Assembly: GCA_039180415.1 (NCBI GenBank)
Contig: JBCDDH010000006.1
Location: 1-64,000, forward strand
Direction of reading: 5' to 3'
From: CAZIXN01 sp039180415
GTDB lineage: Bacteria; Planctomycetota; Phycisphaerae; Phycisphaerales; Phycisphaeraceae
DNA: 64,000 nucleotides
Every line of letters begins with the position of its first letter. Position 1 is the stretch's first letter. A program made the position numbers and the translations under genes. Shown here piece after piece: positions 33,399-43,210 of the stretch. A model generated the notes under the pieces. It saw only the letters and a program-made list of their open reading frames with translations. It was not told the origin of the DNA and ran no database searches.

Positions 33399-34775
33399 TT
33401 ATTTGCCCACACAGAACGTGGCGAAGACCCGGCCGATCACGGCATCGGGTTCGACGCGTCCGGTGAGGGTGCCCAAAGCGTCGAGGGCGTCGCGGAGGTG
33501 GCCGGCAACGAGTTCCGGCAGGGCGAACGCGTGGGCTTGAGGGTCGATGGCGGCGGTGGCCTGATGCAGAGCGGCGCGGGCGCGGGTGAAGGCGTCGAAA
33601 TGACGAGGCTGGAGCGTGAGCGCGTCGGCGTCGGCGACGGCGGGCAGATCGTGCAGGGCGTCGACGATACGCGTGCGGAGTTGCGAGAGGTTCTCGTGGG
33701 TGGTGCCGGAGACCCGGATCGCGTCCTCGTGACCCGCGCCAGGCGTTCGCTGATTTTCCGCTTCGCGTTGGTCGGCGTGGGTCTGAACGCGGAGGCGGGG
33801 TTGATCACGAGGCAGATCGAGCGGGGGCGTGTCGGGGTGTTTAACGACCTCGAGAACCAGGTCGGCGTCGGCGAGGGCGGCGCGAGCGGCCTGTTGGGCG
33901 GCGTGGTCGAGGCCGCCGGAAGCGGCGAGTTGAGCATCGAGCCCGGCGAGATCGACGAGCAAGACTTCGCGGCCGTCGACGATTCGGCAGGGCTCTTCGA
34001 GCGCATCGCGGGTCGTGCCGGGTTCGGCGTCGACGACGGCGCGGGGGCGGTCCAGCAGGGCGTTGAACAGCGTGGACTTGCCGACCGACGGCGGGCCGGC
34101 GAGGACGATCCGGGGCAGGGCGTCGAGCGTGGACCACGAGCGGGCGTGGCGGAGCAGGTCGTCGAGTTGGGTGCCGAGCGTGCGGAGTTGCGCGTGCAGC
34201 GCTTCCGGGGCGATGGGCACGACGTCTTCCTGGTCGGTGAAGTCGATGCCGGCTTCGACGAGGGCCAGAGCGTCGGTGAGGGTCGCCGCGAGCTGATCGG
34301 CGGTTTGGCCGAGGTCGCGTTGATGGAGCGAGCGTGCGGCGGCGAGTTGAGCGTCGGAGCGGGCGGCGATGAGCGCGGCGATGCCCTCGGCTTCGAGCAG
34401 GTCGAGCTTGCCGTTCTGCCATGCGCGGAAGGTGAACTCGCCGGGCTCTGCCGGGCGTGCACCGAGCTTGAACGCGTGTCGGAGGATGCGTTCGAGCAGG
34501 GCGGGGTGGCCGGGGAGTTGGAGCTCCGCGGTGTCGTCGCCGGTGTAAGAATGCGGGCCGGGGAAGCGGAGCAGCAGGGCGGGAATGTCGGGGTCGCGGA
34601 GGCGGGTGTGGGCCAGGCCTCGTGTAGGGGGAGCCGACGCATCGTCGCGTTGCCCCTCGGTGTACAGGAGTTGGTCGGTGATCGCGAAAGCGTCGAGGCC
34701 GGAGAGGCGGATGAGGCCGCGGAGGCTTCGCCCAGGCGGCGAGCTGACGGCGGCGATGGTGTCGTGCGGATTCAT
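33399..34775 (-). CDS. mnmE: tRNA modification GTPase MnmE
   Basis: MnmE, with MnmG, adds the 5-carboxymethylaminomethyl group to U34 of certain tRNAs. It is 458 residues. The N-terminal formyl-THF-binding domain starts DTIAAVSSPPGRS and includes PAEPGEFTFRAWQNGKLDLL. The inserted G domain has GPPSVGKSTLFNAL (P-loop) and DLAGLD for the usual DTAGLR switch II. The C-terminus is FCVGK with the catalytic cysteine of the FCIGK motif. It is downstream of yidC by 58 nt, as in many bacteria. No mnmG is in the window. Confidence 0.94.
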   Translation of the reverse strand: MNPHDTIAAVSSPPGRSLRGLIRLSGLDAFAITDQLLYTEGQRDDASAPPTRGLAHTRLRDPDIPALLLRFPGPHSYTGDDTAELQLPGHPALLERILRHAFKLGARPAEPGEFTFRAWQNGKLDLLEAEGIAALIAARSDAQLAAARSLHQRDLGQTADQLAATLTDALALVEAGIDFTDQEDVVPIAPEALHAQLRTLGTQLDDLLRHARSWSTLDALPRIVLAGPPSVGKSTLFNALLDRPRAVVDAEPGTTRDALEEPCRIVDGREVLLVDLAGLDAQLAASGGLDHAAQQAARAALADADLVLEVVKHPDTPPLDLPRDQPRLRVQTHADQREAENQRTPGAGHEDAIRVSGTTHENLSQLRTRIVDALHDLPAVADADALTLQPRHFDAFTRARAALHQATAAIDPQAHAFALPELVAGHLRDALDALGTLTGRVEPDAVIGRVFATFCVGK

Positions 34776-34833
34776 CGCGGGGACGCGTCGCGGCTCGCGT
34801 TGCTTGCAGCGACGGGCTTTCGGAAAGGACGAT

Positions 34834-37053
34834 CTACTTCTTTTTGCGTTTCTTGTTCGCGGTGTTTTGGACGTTCTTTTTCTGGGCTTTCTGCTGCTCT
34901 TCCATGCGGGCCTGGGCGAGCTCGGAAGCGGCCTTGAGGCGTTGCTGCATCTTCCAGCGGAAGCTGCCGGGCTTGAGCTCTTTCTTGTCGAAGAGGGTGC
35001 CGGCTTCTTCCTGTTGCTTGATGTGTTTGCGGACGATGTACGAGTCGACGATGCCGGCGAGCGTGGAAGCGGTGATGTAGAGCGTCAGGCCGGCGGGCGC
35101 GGAGTAGAGGAAGATCGGGAAGGTGAAGGGGATGATCTTCATGATCTTCTGCTGCTGCGCCTGCTCGGGCGTGGCGGGCGGGGGCGTAGTGAACTTCATG
35201 TTGAAGTAGAACACGACGCCCATGAGCAGGGGCAGGATGTTGATGGCGGAGTAATCGATGATGAGGAAGAACAGGTTGAAGGTCTGTTTTTCTTCGAGGA
35301 TGGGGATGAAGCGGTCGGAGACAGAAAGGTCGGCGAGGAAGCCCCAGTTGCCGCCGGAGAGGGTCTGGAAGACGCCGTAGAAGGCTTCTTCGTGGCGTAG
35401 CTCGATGGCGAGGTAGAGCATGGCGTACAGCGCGATCCAGATCGGCGTCTGGAGCAGCATGGGCAGGCAGCCGAGCATGCCCGCGGGGTTGACGCCCTTC
35501 TCGCGGTAGAGCTTCATCACCTCGGCGTTCATCTTCTGCGGATCGTCCTTGTACTTTTCCTTGAGCTTCTGCATCTCCGGCTGGATCGCCTGCATCTGCT
35601 TGCCCATCTTCATCATGTTGGTCTGGGCGCGCTTGGTGATCGGGTGCAGCAGCACGCGGACGGTGAGCACGAGCAGGATGATCGCCACGCCCCAGTCGAG
35701 GACGACGGACTCGAGCAGCTTGAGGTAACCGAGCAGCAGCTTGGCGAGCCACTGGAAGGTGCAAGCGGTGCAGCCCAGCTCGTAGCGGATGAGCTTGTCG
35801 AAGTGCAACGCTTCGTAGGACGCTTCGGCGAACACCTCTTTCTTGCGGGGGCCGGCGAAGACGTCCATCGACAGATCGAGCGAGCCGCCGGCCGGGACGA
35901 TCTGCGCGTCGGTGCCCAGGGCGATGACGACGTCCGCGGTCTCGGAGGAGGACCGGTCGCCGGCGATCAGGACGTCGACGTGAGGGAAGCGTTCTTCGAA
36001 GACGGGCACGTCGCTTGTCGCCGGGGCGGTGCCGTCTTGCGAGGCGGACAGGGGCAGGTGGGTGACCAGCGCGAAATAGCGGTTTTCTGCGGCGATCCAG
36101 GCGAGGCTCGCGCCGCTGACGAGCGAGTCGCTGGGCCAGACGGACGGCTCGGCGTCTTTGACCAGCGAGCCGCGGTTCCAGAACGCGTCGTCAACGTAGA
36201 TGCCGGTTTTGGCGGGGGTTTCGGGGCGGAAGTAGCCGGTCACGAGTTTGCGTTGGTCGCCGATATACGCGCCGCGGTCTTGGAGCAGGTCGCCCACGCC
36301 GTATTGCCGGAAGGCCACGCTGACCGGGCGGCCGGTGGTGTTGGTGAAGGTCTGCCGGAGCTGGAGCTCGTAGCTGTCTTTGGGCAGGAACCAGACGCGG
36401 CGCACCTCGCCGATTTTTTCGCCGGCGTTGGCGGTGTCGAGCAGTTCGAGCCGGTAGGTAGCGGTGTAGCCGGCGTCGTGCTCGAAGGAGGCTTGGAGCT
36501 GCCAGAGCTTGTCGTTGAGGGAGAGGGTTTGGCCGTCGATCGTGATCGCGCGGGCGGCGAGGGTGTAGAAGCTGGGCGTGGGGCCGGCGTCGAGGAGGGT
36601 GTAGCGATCGGGCGCGCCGATGGTCTCGGCGTAGTCGGTGAGGCGGACGCGCTTGAGGCCGGCGCCGAAGCGGGTGAACTCGGCCTGCATCCGGTAGTCG
36701 CCGTCCGGGGCGAGGCTGCCGATAGTGGCGTCGGCGGCGCCGGGGGTTTCCGCGGCGGCGAGCTGGAGGGCCGTTTGGGGTTCCGGACTTTGTGTTTGGG
36801 GTTGTGGGGGGGCGGCTCGGGCGGTTTCCGGGGCGGGCTCGGCTTCGGCGTCAGCTTCGGAGGGAGCGGGCGGTGTGGGGTTGGGTTGATCGGTGGCCGT
36901 GCTCGGTGATGGTGCCGCGGACTGACTAGCCGAGTCGACTTCGGCGGTGGGGGCTTCGGCCGTGTTGTTTTGAACGGCGGGTTCGCGGGTGGCGATGGAG
37001 AGGAAGACCAGGCCGCCGAGGACCACGGCGAGCAGGGGGATGAGGATGCGCAT
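34834..37053 (-). CDS. yidC: membrane protein insertase YidC
   Basis: YidC inserts and folds inner-membrane proteins, with or without the Sec translocon. At 739 residues it is longer than E. coli YidC (548). The extra length is mostly a Pro/Glu/Ala-rich low-complexity linker after the first membrane helix (about residues 25-110). A periplasmic P1 domain follows, then the insertase core (TMs near the C-terminal third) with WGVAIILLVLTVRVLLHPIT and the MLGCLPMLLQTPIWIALYAM hairpin. The basic tail ends KKRKKK. The ATG at 37053 begins the first helix; a longer in-frame start would lie inside the terminator of the preceding rseP gene. Confidence 0.94.
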   Translation of the reverse strand: MRILIPLLAVVLGGLVFLSIATREPAVQNNTAEAPTAEVDSASQSAAPSPSTATDQPNPTPPAPSEADAEAEPAPETARAAPPQPQTQSPEPQTALQLAAAETPGAADATIGSLAPDGDYRMQAEFTRFGAGLKRVRLTDYAETIGAPDRYTLLDAGPTPSFYTLAARAITIDGQTLSLNDKLWQLQASFEHDAGYTATYRLELLDTANAGEKIGEVRRVWFLPKDSYELQLRQTFTNTTGRPVSVAFRQYGVGDLLQDRGAYIGDQRKLVTGYFRPETPAKTGIYVDDAFWNRGSLVKDAEPSVWPSDSLVSGASLAWIAAENRYFALVTHLPLSASQDGTAPATSDVPVFEERFPHVDVLIAGDRSSSETADVVIALGTDAQIVPAGGSLDLSMDVFAGPRKKEVFAEASYEALHFDKLIRYELGCTACTFQWLAKLLLGYLKLLESVVLDWGVAIILLVLTVRVLLHPITKRAQTNMMKMGKQMQAIQPEMQKLKEKYKDDPQKMNAEVMKLYREKGVNPAGMLGCLPMLLQTPIWIALYAMLYLAIELRHEEAFYGVFQTLSGGNWGFLADLSVSDRFIPILEEKQTFNLFFLIIDYSAINILPLLMGVVFYFNMKFTTPPPATPEQAQQQKIMKIIPFTFPIFLYSAPAGLTLYITASTLAGIVDSYIVRKHIKQQEEAGTLFDKKELKPGSFRWKMQQRLKAASELAQARMEEQQKAQKKNVQNTANKKRKKK

Positions 37054-37114
37054 GGGCGGGAGCTTCGCGTTCGGCTTTGGATTGGCGGCGGCGGGGCCGA
37101 ACGTGGGAGTATAG

Positions 37115-37145
37115 AAAAACCCACGGTCGCAGACCGTGGGCTTCA
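37115..37145 (-). terminator. intrinsic terminator after rseP
   Basis: A perfect 9-bp stem, CCCACGGTC (37120-37128) with GACCGTGGG (37132-37140), has a GCA loop and five T residues on the minus strand. It ends the RNase E/G-dxr-rseP unit and shows that yidC has its own promoter in the short gap that follows. Confidence 0.8.
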
Positions 37146-37176
37146 AGGCGGTCTTTTTGCATTTCGGCGATCCGGG

Positions 37177-39276
37177 CTAGCCGGTCATGATGCGTTCGGC
37201 GAGGCGGGCCAAGTCGTGGTAGGTGACGATCAGGAAGACGCCGGCGATGAGGACCAGGCCGAGGATCATGGTGGCGGACTGGATGGCGGGGCCTGCGGGT
37301 TTGCCGCGGAGTTTTTCGATGATCAGGAAGACCATCAGGCCGCCATCGACGATGGGCAGGGGCAGGAAGTTGATGACGGCGAGGTTGACGGAGATGAGCC
37401 CGAGGAAGAACAAGTAGTACGCCCACCCTCGGGCCGCGACGGTGACGCCGGCGTCGACGATGCCAACCGGGCCGCGGAGGTTTTCGAGCCGGACCGAGCC
37501 TTGGAATAAGCGGAGCAGGGTTATGTAGGTCTGCTGAACGAATTCGCCGGTTTTGGCCAAGCCGATGGCGGCGGCCTCGGGGATGGTTTCGCCGGCGACC
37601 CGGACCTCATTGGGCGTGAAGAACGCGGAGAGGGAGGGGAGGCTCCAACGGGTTTCGGCGAGCCGGTTTGTGACGGCGTCATCGAACGTCAGCGTGAAAG
37701 TTTCGTTCCGGCCATCGCCTACGTTGACGACGACGCCGAGCTCGGTCTCGGCGGGGCGATCGGGCGACGACTCGGCGGCGCGGGTCTGGAGCGTCCGGGC
37801 CAGCGCGTGGAAGTCGGCGATCGGTTTGCCGTCGAGCGACACAACGCGTGAGCCCGCGGGCAGGTCGAGATGGGCCAACGGGCTGCCCTCGGCGACGCCG
37901 TGCAGGTAGTTGGTGTCGGTCCCGAGGCCGAGCAAGACGCCGAGTTGCGCCCGGCCGTTCGGCCAGCTGCGTCGAGGGGCGGTCGGGGGCAGTTCGATCC
38001 GCTCCCCGTCGCGCCACACGTGCAAAGCCAACGGGCCGGTCGATTCCTGGATCTCGGCCTGCATGCCTTGGATCGTCGGATACGGCTTGCTGCCGACGCG
38101 AGCGAGGATATCGCCGGCGCGCAACCCCGCGGCGGCGGCGGGTGAGTCCGATTGGACACTGATCACGACCGTGGCCGGCACAAACCCGAGCAGGTTCTGG
38201 TCGGTCAGCACGATCCGCGGTTCGGCGGTCGCGGTGACCGTTTCGTTCGTGTCCCTTCCCCGGGTGAATCCCACGGCCACCGGTCGGCCGAACGACGCGT
38301 TGACGGCGTCCTGGAATTCGCCAGGCCGATCGACCGCCACGCCGTCGATCGACGCGACGCGCATCCCGGGTGTCGCGCCGCTCTGCCCCCAAGCCGTCTC
38401 CGCCCAGGCGTCGACGTTGAGGCGTTCGGCGATGTCGAGCGTGAAGGCCGGGGCCACGCCGAGCGTGAGCATGCCTTCCTGCCGTTCGTTGGGCACGGCG
38501 GTGACGCGATACGTCAGAGGTTCGTCGACGCCTTCGCGTTGCACCGTGAGCTCGACGGGTTGGCCTTCGTTGCCCAGGGCCGAAGCAATCCGCACGGCGA
38601 CGAGGTCGTCGATGGGTTTGCCGTTGACCGTGAGCACGCGGTCGTCGGTCTGGAGCCCGCGGAAGTCCGCTTCCCCTTCGTGGCCCACGGCGTAGGTCGT
38701 CGCCGCCGGGCTGCCCGGCTCGGCAAACCCCACCACCGGTGCCGCGAAATTCACCCCGGCGAAGTCGGAGAACGCGACGACCAGGAACAACATCCCCACG
38801 ATCATGTTCACGATCACGCCGGCCGAAATCACGCACGCTCGTGCCCAGATCGGCTTGCGGTTGAACGCGCGGGGGTCGTCGGACTGCGCGCTGGGGTCCA
38901 TGTCCTCTTGGCCGAGCATCTTCACGTAGCCGCCCAACGGCATCCAGTTGAGGCGGTACTCGGTTTCGCCCAGGCCCAGGGAGTCCGCGGCTTCGTAAAA
39001 GCGCTTCTCGTCGATCTTCGCGGGGTTGACGCCGGACTCGCTGAGCTTGGCTTCGGTCCGGCGGCGGTATTCGGGTTCGGTCGAGCCGATGCGGAAGCCC
39101 ACGCCCTTGCGGTACGCCACAACGGCCTGGCCGAACCCCACGGCGAACTGTGTCGCACGGATGCCGACCCACTTGGCGACCAGGAAGTGGCCCAGCTCGT
39201 GGACGAAGATCAGGAAGCCGAAGCCCAGGATGAGCATCAGCGTGGCGAGGTACGGGTTGGTGAACAGGGCGGTCAT
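37177..39276 (-). CDS. rseP: RIP site-2 metalloprotease RseP with four PDZ-like repeats
   Basis: RseP is a zinc intramembrane protease that cleaves anti-sigma factors and leftover signal peptides. At 699 residues it is much longer than the usual 430-450. The active site HELGH is at residues 26-30 in TM1, and the second metal motif is NFLPLPIVDGG near the C-terminus. Between them I see four PDZ-like modules, each with a carboxylate-loop or GKPI-type turn (RVLTVNGKPIDD, RVASIDGVAVD, GDILARVGSKPYP, RVVSLDGKPIADF), where E. coli RseP has two. dxr lies 19 nt upstream, a common pairing. Confidence 0.92.
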   Translation of the reverse strand: MTALFTNPYLATLMLILGFGFLIFVHELGHFLVAKWVGIRATQFAVGFGQAVVAYRKGVGFRIGSTEPEYRRRTEAKLSESGVNPAKIDEKRFYEAADSLGLGETEYRLNWMPLGGYVKMLGQEDMDPSAQSDDPRAFNRKPIWARACVISAGVIVNMIVGMLFLVVAFSDFAGVNFAAPVVGFAEPGSPAATTYAVGHEGEADFRGLQTDDRVLTVNGKPIDDLVAVRIASALGNEGQPVELTVQREGVDEPLTYRVTAVPNERQEGMLTLGVAPAFTLDIAERLNVDAWAETAWGQSGATPGMRVASIDGVAVDRPGEFQDAVNASFGRPVAVGFTRGRDTNETVTATAEPRIVLTDQNLLGFVPATVVISVQSDSPAAAAGLRAGDILARVGSKPYPTIQGMQAEIQESTGPLALHVWRDGERIELPPTAPRRSWPNGRAQLGVLLGLGTDTNYLHGVAEGSPLAHLDLPAGSRVVSLDGKPIADFHALARTLQTRAAESSPDRPAETELGVVVNVGDGRNETFTLTFDDAVTNRLAETRWSLPSLSAFFTPNEVRVAGETIPEAAAIGLAKTGEFVQQTYITLLRLFQGSVRLENLRGPVGIVDAGVTVAARGWAYYLFFLGLISVNLAVINFLPLPIVDGGLMVFLIIEKLRGKPAGPAIQSATMILGLVLIAGVFLIVTYHDLARLAERIMTG

Positions 39277-39295
39277 GGCGCGGGCGGGCGGGAGG

Positions 39296-40534
39296 TCAGG
39301 CGGAGGTCGCGGCGGCGGCGAGCTTTTCTTCGACGAAGCGTCGGGCGTCGGCGTCGGCGTCGAGCACGGCGTCGAGCGAATCGGCGGGATGCACGGGCAG
39401 CGCGTCGAGTGCGCCGGCCACGAGTTCCACGATACGCCCGAAGGGCACCCGGCGGTTCAGGAAAGCGGCGACGGCGGCCTCGTTGGCCGCGTTGAAAGTC
39501 GCCCCGGCCGTGCCTTGGCTCTTCATGACCCGGTAAGCCAGCGGGACCGCCGGGTATTTCGCGGCTTCCGGGGGCGAAAAGTCGAGTCGACGCAGCTTGG
39601 TCCAGTCGAGCATGCGCGAGCAGCCGGCTGGTTGGTTTGGCCAAGCCAGCGCGGCCTGGATGGGCGTGCGCATGTCGGGCGGGGCGAGCTGGGCGAGGAC
39701 GGAGTGGTCGGCGAACTCGACGAGCCCGTGCACGATGGATTGCGGATGGATGAGCGCGGTGAGTTTTTCGGGCGGCAAGCCAAAGAGGTGGTGGGCTTCG
39801 AGCAGCTCGAGCGCTTTGTTCACCATCGTCGCGGTGTCGATGGTGACCTTCGGGCCCATGTTCCAGGTGGGGTGGTTGAGCGCCTGTTCGATCGTGGCGT
39901 GGTATGCGGTTTTCGGGTCGGTGTCGCGGAACGCGCCGCCGGAAGCGGTGAGCACGACGCGACGGACAGCCGCGGTGTCGATGCCGGGGACGACGGTGGC
40001 GTTGGCGTGTTGGCTTTGGTGGGATTGCAGGCACTGCCAGATCGCGGCGTGTTCAGAGTCGACGGGCAGGAGTTGCGTACCGCTACGCCGGGCGGCGGGG
40101 ATGACGAGATCGCCGGCGGCGACGAGGGTTTCCTTGTTCGCGAGGGCGACGTCGCGGCCGAGCTCGATCGCGCGGAGCGTGGGACGCAGGCCGGCCGTGC
40201 CGACGATGGCGGCGACGATCAGGTCGGCTTCGATATTTTCGACAAGTCGCAACGCCGCGTCTTCGCCGGTGAGGCAGGTCACGCCGCACGGGTCGCCCTT
40301 CCACACGCCGCGCTGGAGCGCGACGTGGCCGACGCCGAAGGCCATGGCTTGCTCGTTGAGCCGGTTCGCATTGGAACCTGCGGCGAGTCCGACCACGTCG
40401 AAGCGCATCCCGGCGGTGCGGTTGAGGTGGTCGATTACGGCCAGCGTGTTCACCCCGATCGACCCGGTGGACCCCAGCACGATTACCCGGCGTGTCGACG
40501 CCGAGGGCGGTCGGTGGTTGGGTCCGCCGCTCAC
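39296..40534 (-). CDS. dxr: 1-deoxy-D-xylulose-5-phosphate reductoisomerase
   Basis: Dxr catalyses the second step of the MEP isoprenoid pathway, NADPH-dependent conversion of DXP to MEP. It is 412 residues. NADPH binding is by GSTGSIG at 21-27. Metal and substrate residues lie in the PVDSEHAAIWQCL motif, and LTASGGAFRDTD and HPTWNMGPKVTIDTATM are hallmarks. The start is GTG at 40534 overlapping the RNase E/G stop (GTGA), so translation of dxr is coupled to that gene. Confidence 0.96.
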   Translation of the reverse strand: MSGGPNHRPPSASTRRVIVLGSTGSIGVNTLAVIDHLNRTAGMRFDVVGLAAGSNANRLNEQAMAFGVGHVALQRGVWKGDPCGVTCLTGEDAALRLVENIEADLIVAAIVGTAGLRPTLRAIELGRDVALANKETLVAAGDLVIPAARRSGTQLLPVDSEHAAIWQCLQSHQSQHANATVVPGIDTAAVRRVVLTASGGAFRDTDPKTAYHATIEQALNHPTWNMGPKVTIDTATMVNKALELLEAHHLFGLPPEKLTALIHPQSIVHGLVEFADHSVLAQLAPPDMRTPIQAALAWPNQPAGCSRMLDWTKLRRLDFSPPEAAKYPAVPLAYRVMKSQGTAGATFNAANEAAVAAFLNRRVPFGRIVELVAGALDALPVHPADSLDAVLDADADARRFVEEKLAAAATSA

Positions 40535-43092
40535 GCGTCGGCCTCGATCACGGTGTTGGAGTAGCCGGCACTGGGCTCGGACGCGGGCTCTGCGGGGGCG
40601 TCGGACTCAGGATTGTCCGATGCGGCCGCCGATTTCTTGCGGCGGCGGCGGCGTTTTTTCTTCGGGGCCTCCGCCGTGTCTTCGGTGTCGTCGGTGGCCG
40701 CCGCTTGACCCGTTTCGCCTTCCGCGTCCGGCGGGGGGTCGGCATCGGTCTTTGTCTTGGCCGGGGCTTTCTTTTTTCGTGTCGTTTTCTTGCGCGTCCG
40801 CTTTTTCTTCGCGGTCTTGGCGGGTGCCGGCTCTTCGTCGGCGGGCGGGGTCGCGTCCGGCGCGGTCTCGCTTTCGATCGCCTCGGTTTTACCAGCCGCC
40901 TCGCCGGTCTCGTCTTGGTCTGCAGGCTGCGCCTCCGCGTCGGAGTCGCGTTTTCCTTTCATCTGGCGGAGCTCTTCGATCGTCCGGGGAGGTGAACCGG
41001 GCGGACGCTCTCCCGGCTCTTTTGGAGAAGCTGCGGCGCTCGCCGGTGCCTCTTCCGTATCCGGGTCCGATTGGGCCTCGGCTTCTGCGGGGTTCTCGTC
41101 TTCGCCCCGGGAGCGGCCGCGACGACGCCGGCGTCGGCGACGCTTTTTCTTCCCGGTGCCGTCTTCGCCTTCGGCGTCCTCGGGCCCGCCCGCTTCGTCC
41201 CGCGTCGCGGGTGGGGCTTCCGGGTCGTCGTTCTTGCCTTCGGCGGCGCGTCCGGCCGGCTCGGCCTGGTCGGCAGCCTCTTCGCGCTCCGCGGTTTCGG
41301 CGGGTTCGCCCTTGCGCCGCCGACGGCCACCGCGTCGCCTCCGCCGTTTCTTGCCGCCTTCGGCGTCGTCTTCTTGACTCGCCTGAGGGGCTCCGGCTTC
41401 CGCGTGCAACGCGCTCACGCTGGATAGCTTTTCGGCGACCTCGGCGGGGTCTTCCGCGGCTTCCAAGGCGTCGAGCTCTTCGAGGTAGTGGACCAGGTCG
41501 TCCCGGCTCATCTCGCGGAAGGTGGTTTCGGTCGGCTTGGGGATCGCCTGCTTCGGATCGGACAGGTCGGCCAGCTCGACGTTGGCGGCGTTGAATGCGG
41601 CGATCTGCACGTAATCCAGCCGCCCCCCACCAACCCGCACGGTCACCGGCTTGGCGTGCAGGGTCTCCAAGCGCACGAGTTCGGCCCGCTTGCGGTTGAG
41701 GATCTGGAAGGCCACGTCGGGGCTGATGGTCAGCTCGATCCGGGCTGAGCCTTCCCGCTGCATCGCCAGCGCGAGCCCGCGCATCACCTGGAACACCACC
41801 GACTCGGCGCTCTTGACGAAGCCCGCGCCGTTGCAGTGCCCGCACGGCTGGTACACCGCTTTTTCCAGCGACGGCCGCATGCGCTGCCGGGTCATCTCGA
41901 GCATGCCGAACTGGCTGATGTGCCCGACCCGGGTGCGGGCGCGGTCTTCCTTGAGCAGGTTCTTGAGCCGATTCTCGATCGACTTGCGGTGTTTGGCCTG
42001 CATCATGTCGATCAGGTCCAGCACCACCAGCCCGCCCAGGTCGCGCAGCCGCAGCTGCCGGGCGATCTCGTCCACGGCTTCCTGGTTGGTCTGATACGCG
42101 TTGGACTCGGCGTCGCGGGCCTTACGGGATTTGCCGGAGTTCACGTCGATGGCGACGAGCGCTTCGGTCGGGTCGATCACCAGCGCCCCGCCGGACGGCA
42201 GCGGGACTTCGCGGGCGCCGATCGTTTCGATCTGCGCTTCGATGCCGAAGCGGTGGAACAGCGGCACCGGGTCCTGGTAGAGCACGACTTTGCTCTTGGT
42301 CCGCGGATTGGCGACGGCGAGGAACTCGTGCGCCCGCTGCGCCGCGGCCGGGTCGTCGACGATGACCTTCTCGATGTCGGGCGTGAACACGTCACGCAGC
42401 GTGCGGATCACCAGGTCCGACTCGGTGTAGAGCTCGCCGGTCTTCTTCTTGAGGCCTTTACGCTTGCGGTCGATGTCCTTCCAGAGGCGGACGAGGTACG
42501 CGAGGTCGCGCTTCAGGTCGGTCTTGGTCTGGCCCAGGCCGGCGGTCCGCACGATGAAGCCGAAGCCGTCCGGCGGGTCCAGCGTCTTGAGGATGTCGCG
42601 CATCTCCTTGCGGGCGTCCTCGTCCTCGGTCTTGCGCGACACGCCGTGCCGCTCCATGTCGGGCATCATCACGAGGAACCGGCCGGGGATCGAGCAATAG
42701 CTCGTGACGGTCGGCCCCTTGGTGCCCACGCCCTCTTTGATCACCTGCACGAGCACCTTGCTGCCGCGCTTGAAGCACTTTTCGATGGGCGGCCGTTCGC
42801 GGCGCCGGGTCTTGCTGCCGATTTTTTCGGTCTGATCGTCGTCGTTGCCGGGGAAGTACCGGGGGTGGACGTCGGTGACGTGGAGGAAGCCGTTCTGTTC
42901 GAGGCCGAAGTCGACGAAGGCGGCCTGGATGGCGGGCTCGACGTTGGTGACGACGCCTTGGTAGATGTTGTTGACGTGGGAGACGTTGGCGGCGCGCTCG
43001 TGATAGAACTCTTCGAGCTTGCCGTCCTCGACGATCGCGATGCGCGATTCCTCGCCGGGGACGTAGTTGATCAGCATTTCGCGTGCGGGCAT
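40531..43092 (-). CDS. ribonuclease E/G with long basic-acidic tail
   Basis: An endoribonuclease of the RNase E/G family acting in mRNA decay and rRNA processing, 853 residues. The S1 RNA-binding domain is at about residues 36-125 (VNNIYQGVVTNVEPAIQAAF). The catalytic DNase I-like domain has magnesium-binding aspartates in ALVAIDVNSGKS and GGLVVLDLIDM. The zinc-link cysteines are in CGHCNGAG. From about residue 555 to the end is a disordered tail with four Arg/Lys-rich clusters separated by Glu/Ala/Pro runs, probably for RNA or partner binding. The core alone fits either RNase E or G. It is first in a unit with dxr and rseP. Confidence 0.92.
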   Translation of the reverse strand: MPAREMLINYVPGEESRIAIVEDGKLEEFYHERAANVSHVNNIYQGVVTNVEPAIQAAFVDFGLEQNGFLHVTDVHPRYFPGNDDDQTEKIGSKTRRRERPPIEKCFKRGSKVLVQVIKEGVGTKGPTVTSYCSIPGRFLVMMPDMERHGVSRKTEDEDARKEMRDILKTLDPPDGFGFIVRTAGLGQTKTDLKRDLAYLVRLWKDIDRKRKGLKKKTGELYTESDLVIRTLRDVFTPDIEKVIVDDPAAAQRAHEFLAVANPRTKSKVVLYQDPVPLFHRFGIEAQIETIGAREVPLPSGGALVIDPTEALVAIDVNSGKSRKARDAESNAYQTNQEAVDEIARQLRLRDLGGLVVLDLIDMMQAKHRKSIENRLKNLLKEDRARTRVGHISQFGMLEMTRQRMRPSLEKAVYQPCGHCNGAGFVKSAESVVFQVMRGLALAMQREGSARIELTISPDVAFQILNRKRAELVRLETLHAKPVTVRVGGGRLDYVQIAAFNAANVELADLSDPKQAIPKPTETTFREMSRDDLVHYLEELDALEAAEDPAEVAEKLSSVSALHAEAGAPQASQEDDAEGGKKRRRRRGGRRRRKGEPAETAEREEAADQAEPAGRAAEGKNDDPEAPPATRDEAGGPEDAEGEDGTGKKKRRRRRRRRGRSRGEDENPAEAEAQSDPDTEEAPASAAASPKEPGERPPGSPPRTIEELRQMKGKRDSDAEAQPADQDETGEAAGKTEAIESETAPDATPPADEEPAPAKTAKKKRTRKKTTRKKKAPAKTKTDADPPPDAEGETGQAAATDDTEDTAEAPKKKRRRRRKKSAAASDNPESDAPAEPASEPSAGYSNTVIEADA

Positions 43093-43210
43093 GGTGCTTG
43101 CGGGGCCCGCCGGGTTGGCTCAGCGATCGCGGGGTGGAGACGCTTCTTCGGCGGCGCGGCGGCCGCATCCGGGGCGTGGGGACCGCGGGATGGCTGAGAC
43201 AAAACGACGG

